NCBI RefSeq assembly: GCF_018829635.1
Contig: NZ_JAHKKG010000019.1
Coordinates: forward strand, 62,001-126,000
DNA: 64,000 bases
Source of the DNA: Paractinoplanes bogorensis
GTDB taxonomy: Bacteria > Actinomycetota > Actinomycetes > Mycobacteriales > Micromonosporaceae
Direction: 5' to 3'
Each line of letters opens with the position of its first letter. The stretch's first letter is position 1. This document shows positions 16,682 to 25,466 of this stretch, one piece after another. The position numbers and the translations under genes were made by a program. The notes below the pieces were generated by a model that was not told the DNA's origin, did no database searches, and saw only the letters and a list, made by a program, of their open reading frames with translations.

Positions 16682-18480
16682 CTCTGATCCGCCGCATACC
16701 GAGGCAGCACCTGGTCGCCGGCATCGTCCTGCTGGCCCTGATCCTCTATCCGGTCATCAACCCGTGGCAGCCGTACCCGCAAGGCGTTCTGCTGATCGCG
16801 TTCCTGCTGGCCATCCAGGCCTCCGGGTGGAACATCATTTCCGGGTACGCCGGATACATCTCCCTCGGCCACAGCATGTTCCTGGGCCTGGGGTCGTACA
16901 CGGCGGCCATCATCGCTCTGCACACCGGCGTCAACCCGCTGTGGGTCGCCCCGCTCGGCGGCGTCACCGCCGTGGTCGTCGCGGTGGTGTTCGGGTCGGT
17001 GGTGTTGCGTACCCGTGGTCACGCCTTCGTCATCATCACCATTGCGCTGCTGCTGTCGGCGCAGATCGTGGCGACCAACTGGGACGGCCTGACCAACGGC
17101 TCCGACGGCATCACGCTCGAGCTGCCGTTCTGGAGCAGCGACTTCCAGAACATCCCGTTCTACTACGCGTTCCTGATCCTGCTCGTACTCGCGGTGCTGT
17201 TCAGCGCCTGGATCGCCCGCACCAAGTTCGGCACCGGGCTGATCGCCATCCGCGAGGACGAGGGCAAGGCCGCCTCGATCGGCGTCAACACGACCGTTTT
17301 CAAGATCATGGCGTACGGGGCCAGCAGCTTCTTCATCGGCGTGGCCGGCGGTGTCTACGCGTACTACCAGACCTTCCTCAACCCGGTCGGGTCGTTCGCC
17401 ATCCTGGGCAGCGTCCTGATCGTGCTGTCGGCCCTGGTCGGCGGGCGCGGCACCCTGTACGGGCCGGTGCTCGGCGCGTTCATCGTCTCGCTGATCAACG
17501 AGGCGGCCACCGTGTACGGCGGCAGCACCCAGTCCCGGGTCCTGATCCTGGGGCTGATCCTGGTCGCGGTCGTGCTCTTCCTGCCGGCCGGGCTGCTGCC
17601 GACCTTCATCGGGATGTATCGGCGCCGGCACCCGGTCGAGACGGAGTACACGGACCAGGAGGGGGCTTTGAAGTCGGCGGCGATCGTTCGTGATCGGCTT
17701 CCCTCGTCTCCGGTTTCCTCTGCTCCTCTGCTCGAGGTGCGTGGCGTCACCAAGCGGTTCGGCGGCCTGACCGCGGTCGACAACGCCGACCTGACCGTCG
17801 AACGTGGGTCGATCACGGCGCTGATCGGACCCAACGGATCCGGCAAGACCACCCTGTTCAACCTGATCACCGGCAACATGCAGGCCGACTCGGGCACGAT
17901 CACGTTCAACGGCAAGCGGATCGAGAAGCTGGCGCCCTGGACCCGCGGGCACCTCGGACTCGGGCGCACCTTCCAGGTGACCCGGCTCTTCAAGGACATG
18001 ACGGTGCTGCAGAACGTGGTCGCACCCCTGCCCGACGGGCGGCTGCGGACCATGCTGGCCGACGCGGTCAGCGGCCACGAGGCGGCCCGGGCGCGGGAGT
18101 TGCTCGGCATCGTCGGGCTGGCGCGCTTCGCGGATCAGAAGGCGGGCGATCTCTCGTACGGGCAACAGAAGCTCGTCGAACTCGCGCAGGTACTGATGCT
18201 CTCGCCCGAGCTGATCCTGCTCGACGAACCGGCCGGTGGCGTCAACCCGTCACTGCTCGGCCGGCTGACCGGGGTGATCCGCGAACTGAACCAGGCCGGC
18301 GTCTCGTTCCTGGTCGTCGAGCACAACATCCCGCTCGTGCTCGACCTGTGCGACCCGGTGCACGTGTTCGCCCGCGGCTCGTGCATCGCCTCCGGGCCAC
18401 CCGGGCAGATCCGCGAGGACCCGGTGGTGCTGGACGCGTACCTCGGCGACGACTGGAGGCCGCAGGATGCTCACGCTTAA
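16678..18480 (+). CDS. LivM-LivG fusion: ABC permease joined to ATPase
   Basis: One 600-residue frame encodes two normally separate subunits. Residues 1-325 are a LivM permease (ASGWNIISGYAGYISLGHS, GTGLIAIREDE). After a short charged linker, residues 345-600 are a LivG ATPase: Walker A GPNGSGKTT (384-392), signature LSYGQQK, Walker B LILLDEPAGGVNP and the switch His in VVEHN. There is no stop between them. A TTG at 17668 has AGGAGG five bases upstream, so free LivG might also be made by internal initiation. The start is coupled to LivH (ATGA), and the end overlaps LivF by 14 bp. Confidence 0.85.
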   Translation: MTLIRRIPRQHLVAGIVLLALILYPVINPWQPYPQGVLLIAFLLAIQASGWNIISGYAGYISLGHSMFLGLGSYTAAIIALHTGVNPLWVAPLGGVTAVVVAVVFGSVVLRTRGHAFVIITIALLLSAQIVATNWDGLTNGSDGITLELPFWSSDFQNIPFYYAFLILLVLAVLFSAWIARTKFGTGLIAIREDEGKAASIGVNTTVFKIMAYGASSFFIGVAGGVYAYYQTFLNPVGSFAILGSVLIVLSALVGGRGTLYGPVLGAFIVSLINEAATVYGGSTQSRVLILGLILVAVVLFLPAGLLPTFIGMYRRRHPVETEYTDQEGALKSAAIVRDRLPSSPVSSAPLLEVRGVTKRFGGLTAVDNADLTVERGSITALIGPNGSGKTTLFNLITGNMQADSGTITFNGKRIEKLAPWTRGHLGLGRTFQVTRLFKDMTVLQNVVAPLPDGRLRTMLADAVSGHEAARARELLGIVGLARFADQKAGDLSYGQQKLVELAQVLMLSPELILLDEPAGGVNPSLLGRLTGVIRELNQAGVSFLVVEHNIPLVLDLCDPVHVFARGSCIASGPPGQIREDPVVLDAYLGDDWRPQDAHA

Positions 18481-19207
18481 GGACGTCACGGCCGGCTACG
18501 GCAACGGCGGGAACGTGCTGCAGGGCGTCGACCTGCACTGCCCCGACAACACGGTCACCTGCATCGTCGGGCCCAACGGCGCCGGCAAGTCGACCGTGCT
18601 GCGGGTCATCAGCGGGCTGCTCAAATGCCGTACGGGATCGATCGAAATGACCGGGACCAGGCTCGACTCGCTGGCCCCGGACCGGATCCTGGCCCACGGC
18701 ATCACCCAGGTGCCGCAGTCGCAGGCGCTGTTCCCGGGCATGACCGTCCGGGAGAACGTGATGCTCGGCGGCTACCTGATCCGGCGCGACCGCAAGCTGC
18801 TGGCCTCCCGCTACGCCTCGATCGTGGAGCGCATCCCGATCGTCGCCGAACGGTCCGGTGACCCGGCCGGCAACCTGTCCGGCGGTCAGCGGCGCATGGT
18901 CGAGATCGCCCGCTGCCTGATGCTCGACCCGAAGCTGCTGCTGCTCGACGAGCCGTCGCTCGGCCTCGACCCGCGCAGCCTGGCCGGCGTGGCCACGCTG
19001 ATCCAGAGCCTGAACGCCGGCGGTACGACCGTGCTGCTGGTCGAGCAGAACGTCCGGCTCGGTCTCGGCCTGGCCACCCATGGCGTGGTCATGGAGGGCG
19101 GCAAGGTCCGCCTCACCGGCACCGCCGCCGAAGTCCGTGATCACCCCGAAATGGCGTCCCTTTATCTCGGTGGTTCAGCCCCAGCACAGTCCCAGAGGAG
19201 TAACTAG
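18467..19207 (+). CDS. livF: Liv-type ABC ATPase LivF
   Basis: This is the second ATPase of the importer, 246 residues. It has Walker A GPNGAGKST, the Q-loop region GITQVPQSQALFPGMTV, signature NLSGGQRRMVEIARCLM, Walker B LLLLDEPSLGLDP and the switch His region replaced by EQN (VLLVEQNVRLGL), as is usual in LivF. It overlaps the LivM-LivG fusion by 14 bp and is followed by the dehydrogenase ATG directly after its stop. Confidence 0.9.
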   Translation: MLTLKDVTAGYGNGGNVLQGVDLHCPDNTVTCIVGPNGAGKSTVLRVISGLLKCRTGSIEMTGTRLDSLAPDRILAHGITQVPQSQALFPGMTVRENVMLGGYLIRRDRKLLASRYASIVERIPIVAERSGDPAGNLSGGQRRMVEIARCLMLDPKLLLLDEPSLGLDPRSLAGVATLIQSLNAGGTTVLLVEQNVRLGLGLATHGVVMEGGKVRLTGTAAEVRDHPEMASLYLGGSAPAQSQRSN

Positions 19208-20128
19208 ATGTCGGACAACCTCACCGTCGGCTGGATCGGCGCGGGCCGCATGGGTTCCTCCATGGTGTCCCGGCTCGACCGGGCGGGTTACGCGCCCGCC
19301 GTCTGGAACCGGACCCGGTCCAAGGCCGAGGACACCGGCTGCGCCGTCGTCGACTCCATCGCCGACCTCCGCTCGCGCGACATCGTGTTCACGATGGTCT
19401 CGACCCCGGCCGACCTCGAACAGGTGCTGCTCGGCGACGGTGGCCTGCTCGCCGACCCGGCATCGGTGCCGCGGATCCTGGTCGACTGCTCGACCGTCTC
19501 GACCGAGTCGTCCGAGCGGGTGCGGGCCGAGTGCCTGACCCGCGGCGTGGCCTTCCTGGCCGCGCCGGTCAGCGGCAACGGCAAGGTGGCCGCGGCGGGC
19601 AAACTGTCGATCGCCGCCTCCGGTCCGCTCGACACCTTCGAGCAGGTGCAGCCCCTGCTCGCGACCATCGGCAAGTCGGTGACCTATGTGGGCGAGGGCG
19701 ACGTGGCCCGGCTCGTGAAGATCTGCCACAACCTGATGCTCGGCGTCGTCACCCAGTGCATGGCCGAGATCACCGTGCTGGCCGAGAAGGGCGGCGTCTC
19801 CCGGGCGGCCTTCCTCGAGTTCCTCAACGACAGCGTGATGGGCTCGGTCTTCACCCGCTACAAGTCACCGGCCTTCGTGCACCTCGACTACACGCCGACG
19901 TTCACGCCGCTGCTGCTGCGCAAGGATTTCGACCTCGGCCTGGCCGTCGGGCACGAGCTCGACGTGCCGATGCCCCTGGCCGCGCTGACCGCCCAGCTGG
20001 TGCAGCAGACCGTCTCCAGCGGCCGGGTCACCGAGGACTTCGCGATCCTGCTCGACCAGGCCGCGGCCGCCGCCGGCATGACCCTCAAGCCCGAGGACAC
20101 GCCGGTCGACGACGGGCTCTCCGCATGA
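19208..20128 (+). CDS. beta-hydroxyacid dehydrogenase (3-hydroxyisobutyrate dehydrogenase family)
   Basis: This is an NAD(P)-dependent oxidoreductase of the 6-phosphogluconate/3-hydroxyisobutyrate dehydrogenase superfamily, 306 residues. The Rossmann motif GWIGAGRMGSSM begins at residue 8. The substrate motif is AAPVSGNGKVAAAGKL, and the catalytic Lys lies in ARLVKICHNLMLG. It probably interconverts a short beta-hydroxy acid or hydroxy-aldehyde with its semialdehyde, which the aldehyde dehydrogenase two genes downstream could oxidise further. AGGAG lies nine bases upstream of the ATG. It overlaps the next gene by ATGA. Confidence 0.85.
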   Translation: MSDNLTVGWIGAGRMGSSMVSRLDRAGYAPAVWNRTRSKAEDTGCAVVDSIADLRSRDIVFTMVSTPADLEQVLLGDGGLLADPASVPRILVDCSTVSTESSERVRAECLTRGVAFLAAPVSGNGKVAAAGKLSIAASGPLDTFEQVQPLLATIGKSVTYVGEGDVARLVKICHNLMLGVVTQCMAEITVLAEKGGVSRAAFLEFLNDSVMGSVFTRYKSPAFVHLDYTPTFTPLLLRKDFDLGLAVGHELDVPMPLAALTAQLVQQTVSSGRVTEDFAILLDQAAAAAGMTLKPEDTPVDDGLSA

Positions 20129-21363
20129 GCCGGCCCATCCCCGCCCCGGGGCACATGGCGGTCGACTACGAGGAGCGCCTCGACTTCGACCGGCTGCGAC
20201 GCTACCGGCTCGAGCGCGCGCAGAAGGCCCTGGCCGGCTCCGAGTGCGGCGCGTTCCTGCTGTTCGACTTCTACAACATCCGCTACACCACCCAGACGTG
20301 GATCGGCGGAGCCCTCGGCGACAAGATGACCCGCTACGCGCTGCTCACCCGCTCGGGCGGTCCGACGCTGTGGGACTTCGGGTCGGCCGCCCGGCACCAC
20401 AAGCTGTACGCGCCGTGGCTCGACGACGCCGACTGCCGCGCGGGCATGCTGGGGATGCGCGGCGCGATCGCCCCGTCGGCCGGGCTCATGGAATCCGCCG
20501 TACGGGAAATCAAAGGGATGCTCTCCGACGCCGGGCTCCTCGATCACCCGGTCGGCGTGGACATCGTCGAGCCGGCGTTCCTGTTCGAGATGCAGCGGCA
20601 GGGCCTCAAGGTCGTGGACTGCCAGCAGCTCATGCTCGACGCCCGGCTGATCAAGTCGCCGGACGAGATCATCCTGCTCAACCAGGCGGCGGCCATGGTC
20701 GACGGCGTCTACCAGGACATCGTCGAGGTGCTCAAGCCCGGGATCCGCGAGAACGAGATCGTGGCCATGGCCAACAAGCGCCTGTACGAGATGGGGTCCG
20801 ACCAGGTCGAGGCGATCAACGCGGTCAGCGGGGAACGCTGCAACCCGCACCCGCACAACTTCTCGGACCGCATCATCCGGCCCGGCGACCAGGCGTTCTT
20901 CGACATCATCCACTCGTTCAACGGCTACCGGACGTGCTACTACCGCACCCTCGGAGTGGGCCGGTCGACGGCGTCGCAACGGGCCGCCTATGCGAAGGCG
21001 CGCGAGTGGATGGACGCGGCGATCGCCACTGTGCGCCCCGGGGTGGGCACCGACGAGATCGCGGCTGTGTGGCCCAAGGCGACGGATTTCGGTTTCGAGA
21101 ACGAGATGGCCGCGTTTGGCCTGCAGTTCGGGCACGGGCTGGGCCTCGGCTTGCACGAGCGCCCCATCATCTCGCGCCTCAACAGCATGACCGCCCCGGT
21201 GGAGCTGCAGGTCGGCATGGTCTTCGCCCTGGAAACCTATTGCCCCGCCGACGACGGTTTCTCGGCCGCCCGCATCGAGGAGGAGGTGGTCGTCACCGCC
21301 GACGGCCCGCGCATCCTGACCCTCTTCCCCGCCGAAGATCTCGTCGTCGCCAATCCTTATTAG
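20125..21363 (+). CDS. M24 creatinase/aminopeptidase-P fold protein, altered metal site
   Basis: This is a 412-residue pita-bread-fold protein with a creatinase-like N-terminal domain (FLLFDFYNIRYTTQTWIGG) and an M24 catalytic domain. Of the five usual metal ligands I find Asp260 (FFDI), His337 (GHGLGLGLHE), Glu370 (FALETY) and Glu385-387. The second Asp, expected 11 residues after the first, is Cys271 (GYRTCYYRT). The family includes non-peptidases such as creatinase, ectoine hydrolase and the DMSP lyase DddP. A small-molecule hydrolase or lyase acting on the imported compound is therefore more likely than a dipeptidase. It sits between two oxidoreductases in the Liv operon. Confidence 0.75.
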   Translation: MSRPIPAPGHMAVDYEERLDFDRLRRYRLERAQKALAGSECGAFLLFDFYNIRYTTQTWIGGALGDKMTRYALLTRSGGPTLWDFGSAARHHKLYAPWLDDADCRAGMLGMRGAIAPSAGLMESAVREIKGMLSDAGLLDHPVGVDIVEPAFLFEMQRQGLKVVDCQQLMLDARLIKSPDEIILLNQAAAMVDGVYQDIVEVLKPGIRENEIVAMANKRLYEMGSDQVEAINAVSGERCNPHPHNFSDRIIRPGDQAFFDIIHSFNGYRTCYYRTLGVGRSTASQRAAYAKAREWMDAAIATVRPGVGTDEIAAVWPKATDFGFENEMAAFGLQFGHGLGLGLHERPIISRLNSMTAPVELQVGMVFALETYCPADDGFSAARIEEEVVVTADGPRILTLFPAEDLVVANPY

Positions 21364-21374
21364 GAGCGTTGCTC

Positions 21375-22796
21375 GTGGAAACCGATCTCTTCATCGGCGG
21401 CAAGTGGGTGCCGGCTGCCTCCCGCTTCGACGTTCTCGACCCGTCGACCGGCGACGTGATCGCGTCGGTCGCCGACGGCACAGTCGAGAGCGCGATCGCT
21501 GCCGTCGACGCTGCCGCCGCGGCCGCCGCGGAGTGGGCGGCCCAACCGCCGCGGGTGCGGTCCGAGATCCTGCGGACGGCGTTCACGCTGATGACCGACC
21601 GCGCCGAGGAACTGGCCAAGTTGATCAGTCTGGAGAACGGCAAGGCCCTCGTGGACGCTCGCGGCGAGGTGGCGTACGCGGCCGAATTCTTCCGCTGGTA
21701 CGCCGAGGAGGCCGTGCGGGCCAACGGCTCGATCGCGACGGCCCCCTCCGGCGCGAATCGGATCCTGGTCACGCGGCAGCCGGTCGGGGTGTGTGTGCTG
21801 GTCACGCCATGGAACTTCCCGGCCGCGATGGCCACCCGCAAGATCGGTCCGGCGCTGGCGGCCGGGTGCACGGTGGTGCTCAAGCCGGCCAGCGACACGC
21901 CCCTGACCGCGCTGGCCATGGCGGCCATTCTCGCCGAGGCCGGCGTGCCCGACGGTGTCGTCAACGTCCTGCCGTCACGCAGCTCGGGCAAGGTGGTCTC
22001 GGCCATGTTGCATGATTCCCGCGTACGCAAGGTGTCCTTCACCGGTTCCACCGAGGTGGGCCGGATCCTGCTGGCCCAGGCGGCCGACAACGTGGTGAAC
22101 ACGTCGATGGAGCTCGGCGGCAACGCGCCGTTCGTGGTGTTCGGCGACGCCGATCTGGATGCGGCGATCGAGGGCGCGATGATCGCCAAGATGCGCAACG
22201 GGGGAGAGGCCTGTACGGCCGCGAACCGTTTCTACGTCGAGGCGTCGGTGGCGTCCGAGTTCGCGTCGCGGCTCGCCGCTCGCATGTCGGCGCTGCGGGT
22301 CGGGCCCGGTACGGCTGAGGACACGCAGGTCGGTCCGCTGGTCAACGAGGACACGGTGGCCAAGGTCGACTCGCTCGTGCAGGGCGCACTCTCCGGCGGT
22401 GCGACGGCCACCACCGGCGGATCGCGTCCGTCCGGCGCCGGGTTCTTCTACCCGCCGACGGTGCTGACCGGGGTCGCGCCCGACTCGCCGATCCTGCGCG
22501 AGGAGATCTTCGGGCCGGTGGCGCCGATCGTCACCTTCGAGTCGGAGGCCGAGGCGGTCGCGATGGCCAACGACACCGAGTACGGCCTCGTCGCGTACGT
22601 CTACACCACCGACCTGGCCCGCGGCCTGCGGGTGAGCGAGGCCCTCGAAGCCGGCATGGTCGGCCTGAACCGTGGGCTGGTCAGCGATCCCGCCGCCCCG
22701 TTCGGCGGCGTCAAGCAGAGCGGCATCGGGCGCGAAGGCGGGCACGAGGGGATGCTCGACTACCTCGAGTCCAAGTACATCGCCACCAACTGGTAA
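21375..22796 (+). CDS. aldehyde dehydrogenase (succinate-semialdehyde dehydrogenase-like)
   Basis: This is an NAD(P)-dependent aldehyde dehydrogenase, 473 residues. It has VTPWNFPAAMATRKIGPALA, FTGSTEVGR, catalytic Glu in MELGGNAPFVVF and catalytic Cys in NGGEACTAANRFYV. The EACTAANR sequence is characteristic of the GabD/succinate-semialdehyde branch. The GTG start follows AGGAG by eight bases and lies 11 bp after the M24 gene. It is the last gene of the Liv operon and is followed by a strong terminator. It likely turns the semialdehyde produced by the operon into a central carboxylic acid. Confidence 0.88.
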   Translation: METDLFIGGKWVPAASRFDVLDPSTGDVIASVADGTVESAIAAVDAAAAAAAEWAAQPPRVRSEILRTAFTLMTDRAEELAKLISLENGKALVDARGEVAYAAEFFRWYAEEAVRANGSIATAPSGANRILVTRQPVGVCVLVTPWNFPAAMATRKIGPALAAGCTVVLKPASDTPLTALAMAAILAEAGVPDGVVNVLPSRSSGKVVSAMLHDSRVRKVSFTGSTEVGRILLAQAADNVVNTSMELGGNAPFVVFGDADLDAAIEGAMIAKMRNGGEACTAANRFYVEASVASEFASRLAARMSALRVGPGTAEDTQVGPLVNEDTVAKVDSLVQGALSGGATATTGGSRPSGAGFFYPPTVLTGVAPDSPILREEIFGPVAPIVTFESEAEAVAMANDTEYGLVAYVYTTDLARGLRVSEALEAGMVGLNRGLVSDPAAPFGGVKQSGIGREGGHEGMLDYLESKYIATNW

Positions 22797-22809
22797 CCCG
22801 CCCCCTGAT

Positions 22810-22847
22810 CGTTGAGCCCGGTGCCCGCTCCCGCACCGGGCTCAACG
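22810..22847. terminator. strong bidirectional terminator
   Basis: A perfect 15-bp stem (22810-22824 with 22833-22847; arm CGTTGAGCCCGGTGC) surrounds an 8-nt loop. It lies between the convergent aldehyde dehydrogenase and molybdenum-hydroxylase genes. Confidence 0.85.
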
Positions 22848-22869
22848 CCCTTCGCGGCTGTGGCAGGGC

Positions 22870-24994
22870 TCAGGTGTCGCGGTTGATCGCGGCGATGATC
22901 GCCTCGGTGGTCAGGGGCAGGTCGCGGACCCGGACGTCGATGGCGGCGGCCACGGCATTGGCGATTGCGGCGGCGGTCGGACCCTGAGCGGCCTCGCCGG
23001 CACCGAGCGACGGCTCCGCGCTGTCGATCACGGTGACATCGATCGCCGGCGTCTGCGAGAACCGCAGGATCGGATAGGACTCCCAGGTATCGCTGGTCAC
23101 CTGCCGTCGGTCGAAGCGGACCCGCTCGACCAGCGTCCAGCTCGCCGACTGCGTGGCGCCGCCCTCGATCTGGTTGCGGACCCCGTCCGGGTTGACGACC
23201 AGCCCGACGTCGACCGCGATGTGCAGCCGCCGCACCCGGACCTCGGTCTCGGCCTCCACCTCGGCCACGACCGCGCAGTAGGCGCCACGGCCCTTGTACC
23301 GGGCGTATCCCAGCCCCAGCCCGACCCCGTCGTCCCGTGGCCGGCCCCAGCCCGCGGCCTCGGCCGCAGTCTCGAGCACCCGCCGCCCACGTGGATCGCT
23401 CAGGTGCGCGAGCCGGAACTCCAGCGGATCACGACCGGCCGCGGCGGACGCCTCGTCCAGGAACGACTCGATGGCGAACACGTTGAGATAGGCGCCCAGC
23501 CCGCGCATGGCCGAGCTGCGGATCGGCGACTCGATCAGGCGATGCCCGGTGATCCGGCGGCGCGGCAGGTCGTAGCCCGGCAACGCGTTCCTGGTGCTCC
23601 CGGCCCCGGCCGCAGCCGGCGGATCGACGGCCGCCGGATAGATCGCCGGCGGATCCAGCAGCGTCGCCGACAACAGCCCCGGAACGCCCGCATAACCCGG
23701 GCGAGCCGTGTGCCCCTGGCTGTACACGTCGTACTCCCACGACGACAGCAGGCCCTCGGGCGACAGGGTCGCGGCGACGTCGGCCGTCATCGCCGACCCG
23801 AACGGCGCCCAGGCCAGTTCGTCCTGGCGGCTCCACAACACCTGCACGGGCGTGCCGGGCACGGCGCGAGCCAGCAGCACCGCATCGAACGCGGCGTCGT
23901 CGGCCGCGTTGTGCCCGTAGCAGCCCGCGTTCTCGGCGTGCTCGACCCGCACCGCCTCCGCCTCGAGCCCGAGTGCCCCCGCGATGGCCCGCGCCAGCGG
24001 AAACACCCCCTGACTGTGCGACCACACGTCGACCCGTCCCGGCCCGCGCCAGACGGCGATGCCGCAGCTGGGTGCCATTGAGGCGTGCGCCACGAACGGC
24101 CGGCTGTAGGTCGCCCGCACCACCCGCCCGGCCGGCGGATCCTCGCCGTCGTCGGCCACGGTGATCGTCTCGTGCGGCCCGGTGCGCAGGAACTTGTCGA
24201 GCTCGTCCTCCGCCGGCAACGAGTCGTGCTCGGCCCACCGCGCCGCCTTGCGCACCAGCTCGGCCGCCCGCACCACGACGGCCTCGTCCGGCCCCACAAC
24301 CCCGAGAAAACTTCCTTCCCGTACGAGCGTCACGCTCCCCGGCAACTCCGGCTCGACCGAGCAGGACGGCACCCCGCGAGGGCGGCTTGACCGTACGCCC
24401 GAACAGCTGCCCCGGCAGGCGCATGTCCTGGATGTAGCGCGGCCGCCCGAACACCTTGTCCGGCAGGTCGAACCGCGCCACGTCGGTGCCGACGAACTCC
24501 GACCCGCCGCGCAGCGGAACCGCCGGGTCAGCGTCGACCTCGAGATCGACCCGCCCCGCCCACTCCGCATAAGAGAACGTGTTCGCGGCGACCCGTTCTG
24601 CGCTCGCGCCGTTTGTGGCCGGTTCGGTGCTCGCGCTGGCCGTGACTGGTTCCGTGCTCGCGCTGGCCGTGACTGGTTCCGTGCTCGCGCGGGCTGCGGC
24701 GGCGAACTGCTCGCGGACGTTGGCCGCGGCGACCCGGACGGCCGGACCGGAGTTCATGATCGAGAGGCTGCCCGCGGTGAGCCCCTCGTCGGGCCCGTCG
24801 GGACCGGCCGGGAGCATCCGGATCGCCGCGATGTCGACACCCAGTTCGTCGGCCGCGATCTGAGCCAGGGCGGTGACGATGCCCTGCCCGAGCTCGACCT
24901 TGCCGACCCGCACGGTGATCGTGCCGTCGGACCGCGGCTGGATCCAGCGCGCCAGGATCGGGTTGGCCGCGAGGCTGGGCGGCAGCTCAGGCAT
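22870..24994 (-). pseudogene. molybdenum hydroxylase large subunit (IorB/NicB-like), apparent frameshift
   Basis: The N-terminal part (24994 to about 24380, from MPELPPSLAANPILARWIQP) and the C-terminal part (about 24357 to 22870) are both clearly molybdopterin-binding subunit of the xanthine dehydrogenase family, but they lie in different frames. One extra base (or two missing) between 24357 and 24380 restores one protein. A CCCC run at 24372-24375 is a plausible indel site. The domain order, starting with GKVELGQGIVTALAQIAADE, is that of isoquinoline oxidoreductase and nicotinate dehydrogenase large subunits. Its start overlaps the 2Fe-2S gene by 8 bp. It is either a recent mutation or a sequencing error; if the gene is intact the product would be about 707 residues. 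Confidence 0.75.
24615..24695 (-). repeat. three 27-bp in-frame repeats inside the hydroxylase gene
   Basis: Units at 24615-24641, 24642-24668 and 24669-24695 encode STEPVTASA-type nonapeptides on the minus strand. They lie in the N-terminal region between two conserved blocks and resemble the repeat insertions in the GH42 and GH95 genes. Confidence 0.85.
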
Positions 24995-25466
24995 CGGCCG
25001 ATCCCGGTGTCGGGTCCGCCTCCGGCGTGGTGGCGCCGGCCTTCACCACGGCTCGGATCATGCGCTGCTGGGCGCCGCAGCGGCACAGATGGCGGTCGAG
25101 CGCCGCCGCCACCTCGGCCGGGCCGGGATGCGGATCGCGTTCGAGCAGTGCCGCCGCCGTCATCACGATGCCGGTCACGCAATAACCGCACTGGGCCGCC
25201 TGCTCGTCGAGGAACGCCTGCTGCACCGGATGCGGCGTCAGGCCCTCGATCGTCACGACCGACTTGCCCTCGAGCGACCACACCGGCGTGTCGCAGGACG
25301 GCACGGACACCCCGTCGACGTGGACGAAACACGCTCCGCACAGCCCGAGCCCGCAGCCGAACCGGGCCCCCATCAAGCCGAGTTCGTTGCGTAGCACATA
25401 GAGCAGCTGGGTCTCCGGGTCCGCCTCGATTCGCTGCTGTTCGCCGTTGACCAGGAACTCAGTCAT
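24987..25466 (-). CDS. (2Fe-2S)-binding subunit of molybdenum hydroxylase
   Basis: This is a 159-residue electron-transfer subunit. The N-terminal plant-type 2Fe-2S site is CGLGLCGACFVHVDGVSVPSC. The second site is formed by QCGYCVTGIVMTAAALL and HLCRCGAQQRMIRAV. The length and order fit IorA/NicA/CoxS proteins. The ATG overlaps the GntR stop by one base (TGATG), and the 3' end overlaps the large subunit by 8 bp. It would pass electrons from the Mo centre to an acceptor; no FAD subunit is encoded nearby, again as in the IorAB/NicAB type. Confidence 0.9.
   Translation of the reverse strand: MTEFLVNGEQQRIEADPETQLLYVLRNELGLMGARFGCGLGLCGACFVHVDGVSVPSCDTPVWSLEGKSVVTIEGLTPHPVQQAFLDEQAAQCGYCVTGIVMTAAALLERDPHPGPAEVAAALDRHLCRCGAQQRMIRAVVKAGATTPEADPTPGSADA

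Noticed and set aside
24357..24380. Programmed frameshift in the Mo-hydroxylase gene
   Set aside because: I see no slippery heptamer or downstream stem that would support programmed shifting; a plain indel is simpler.
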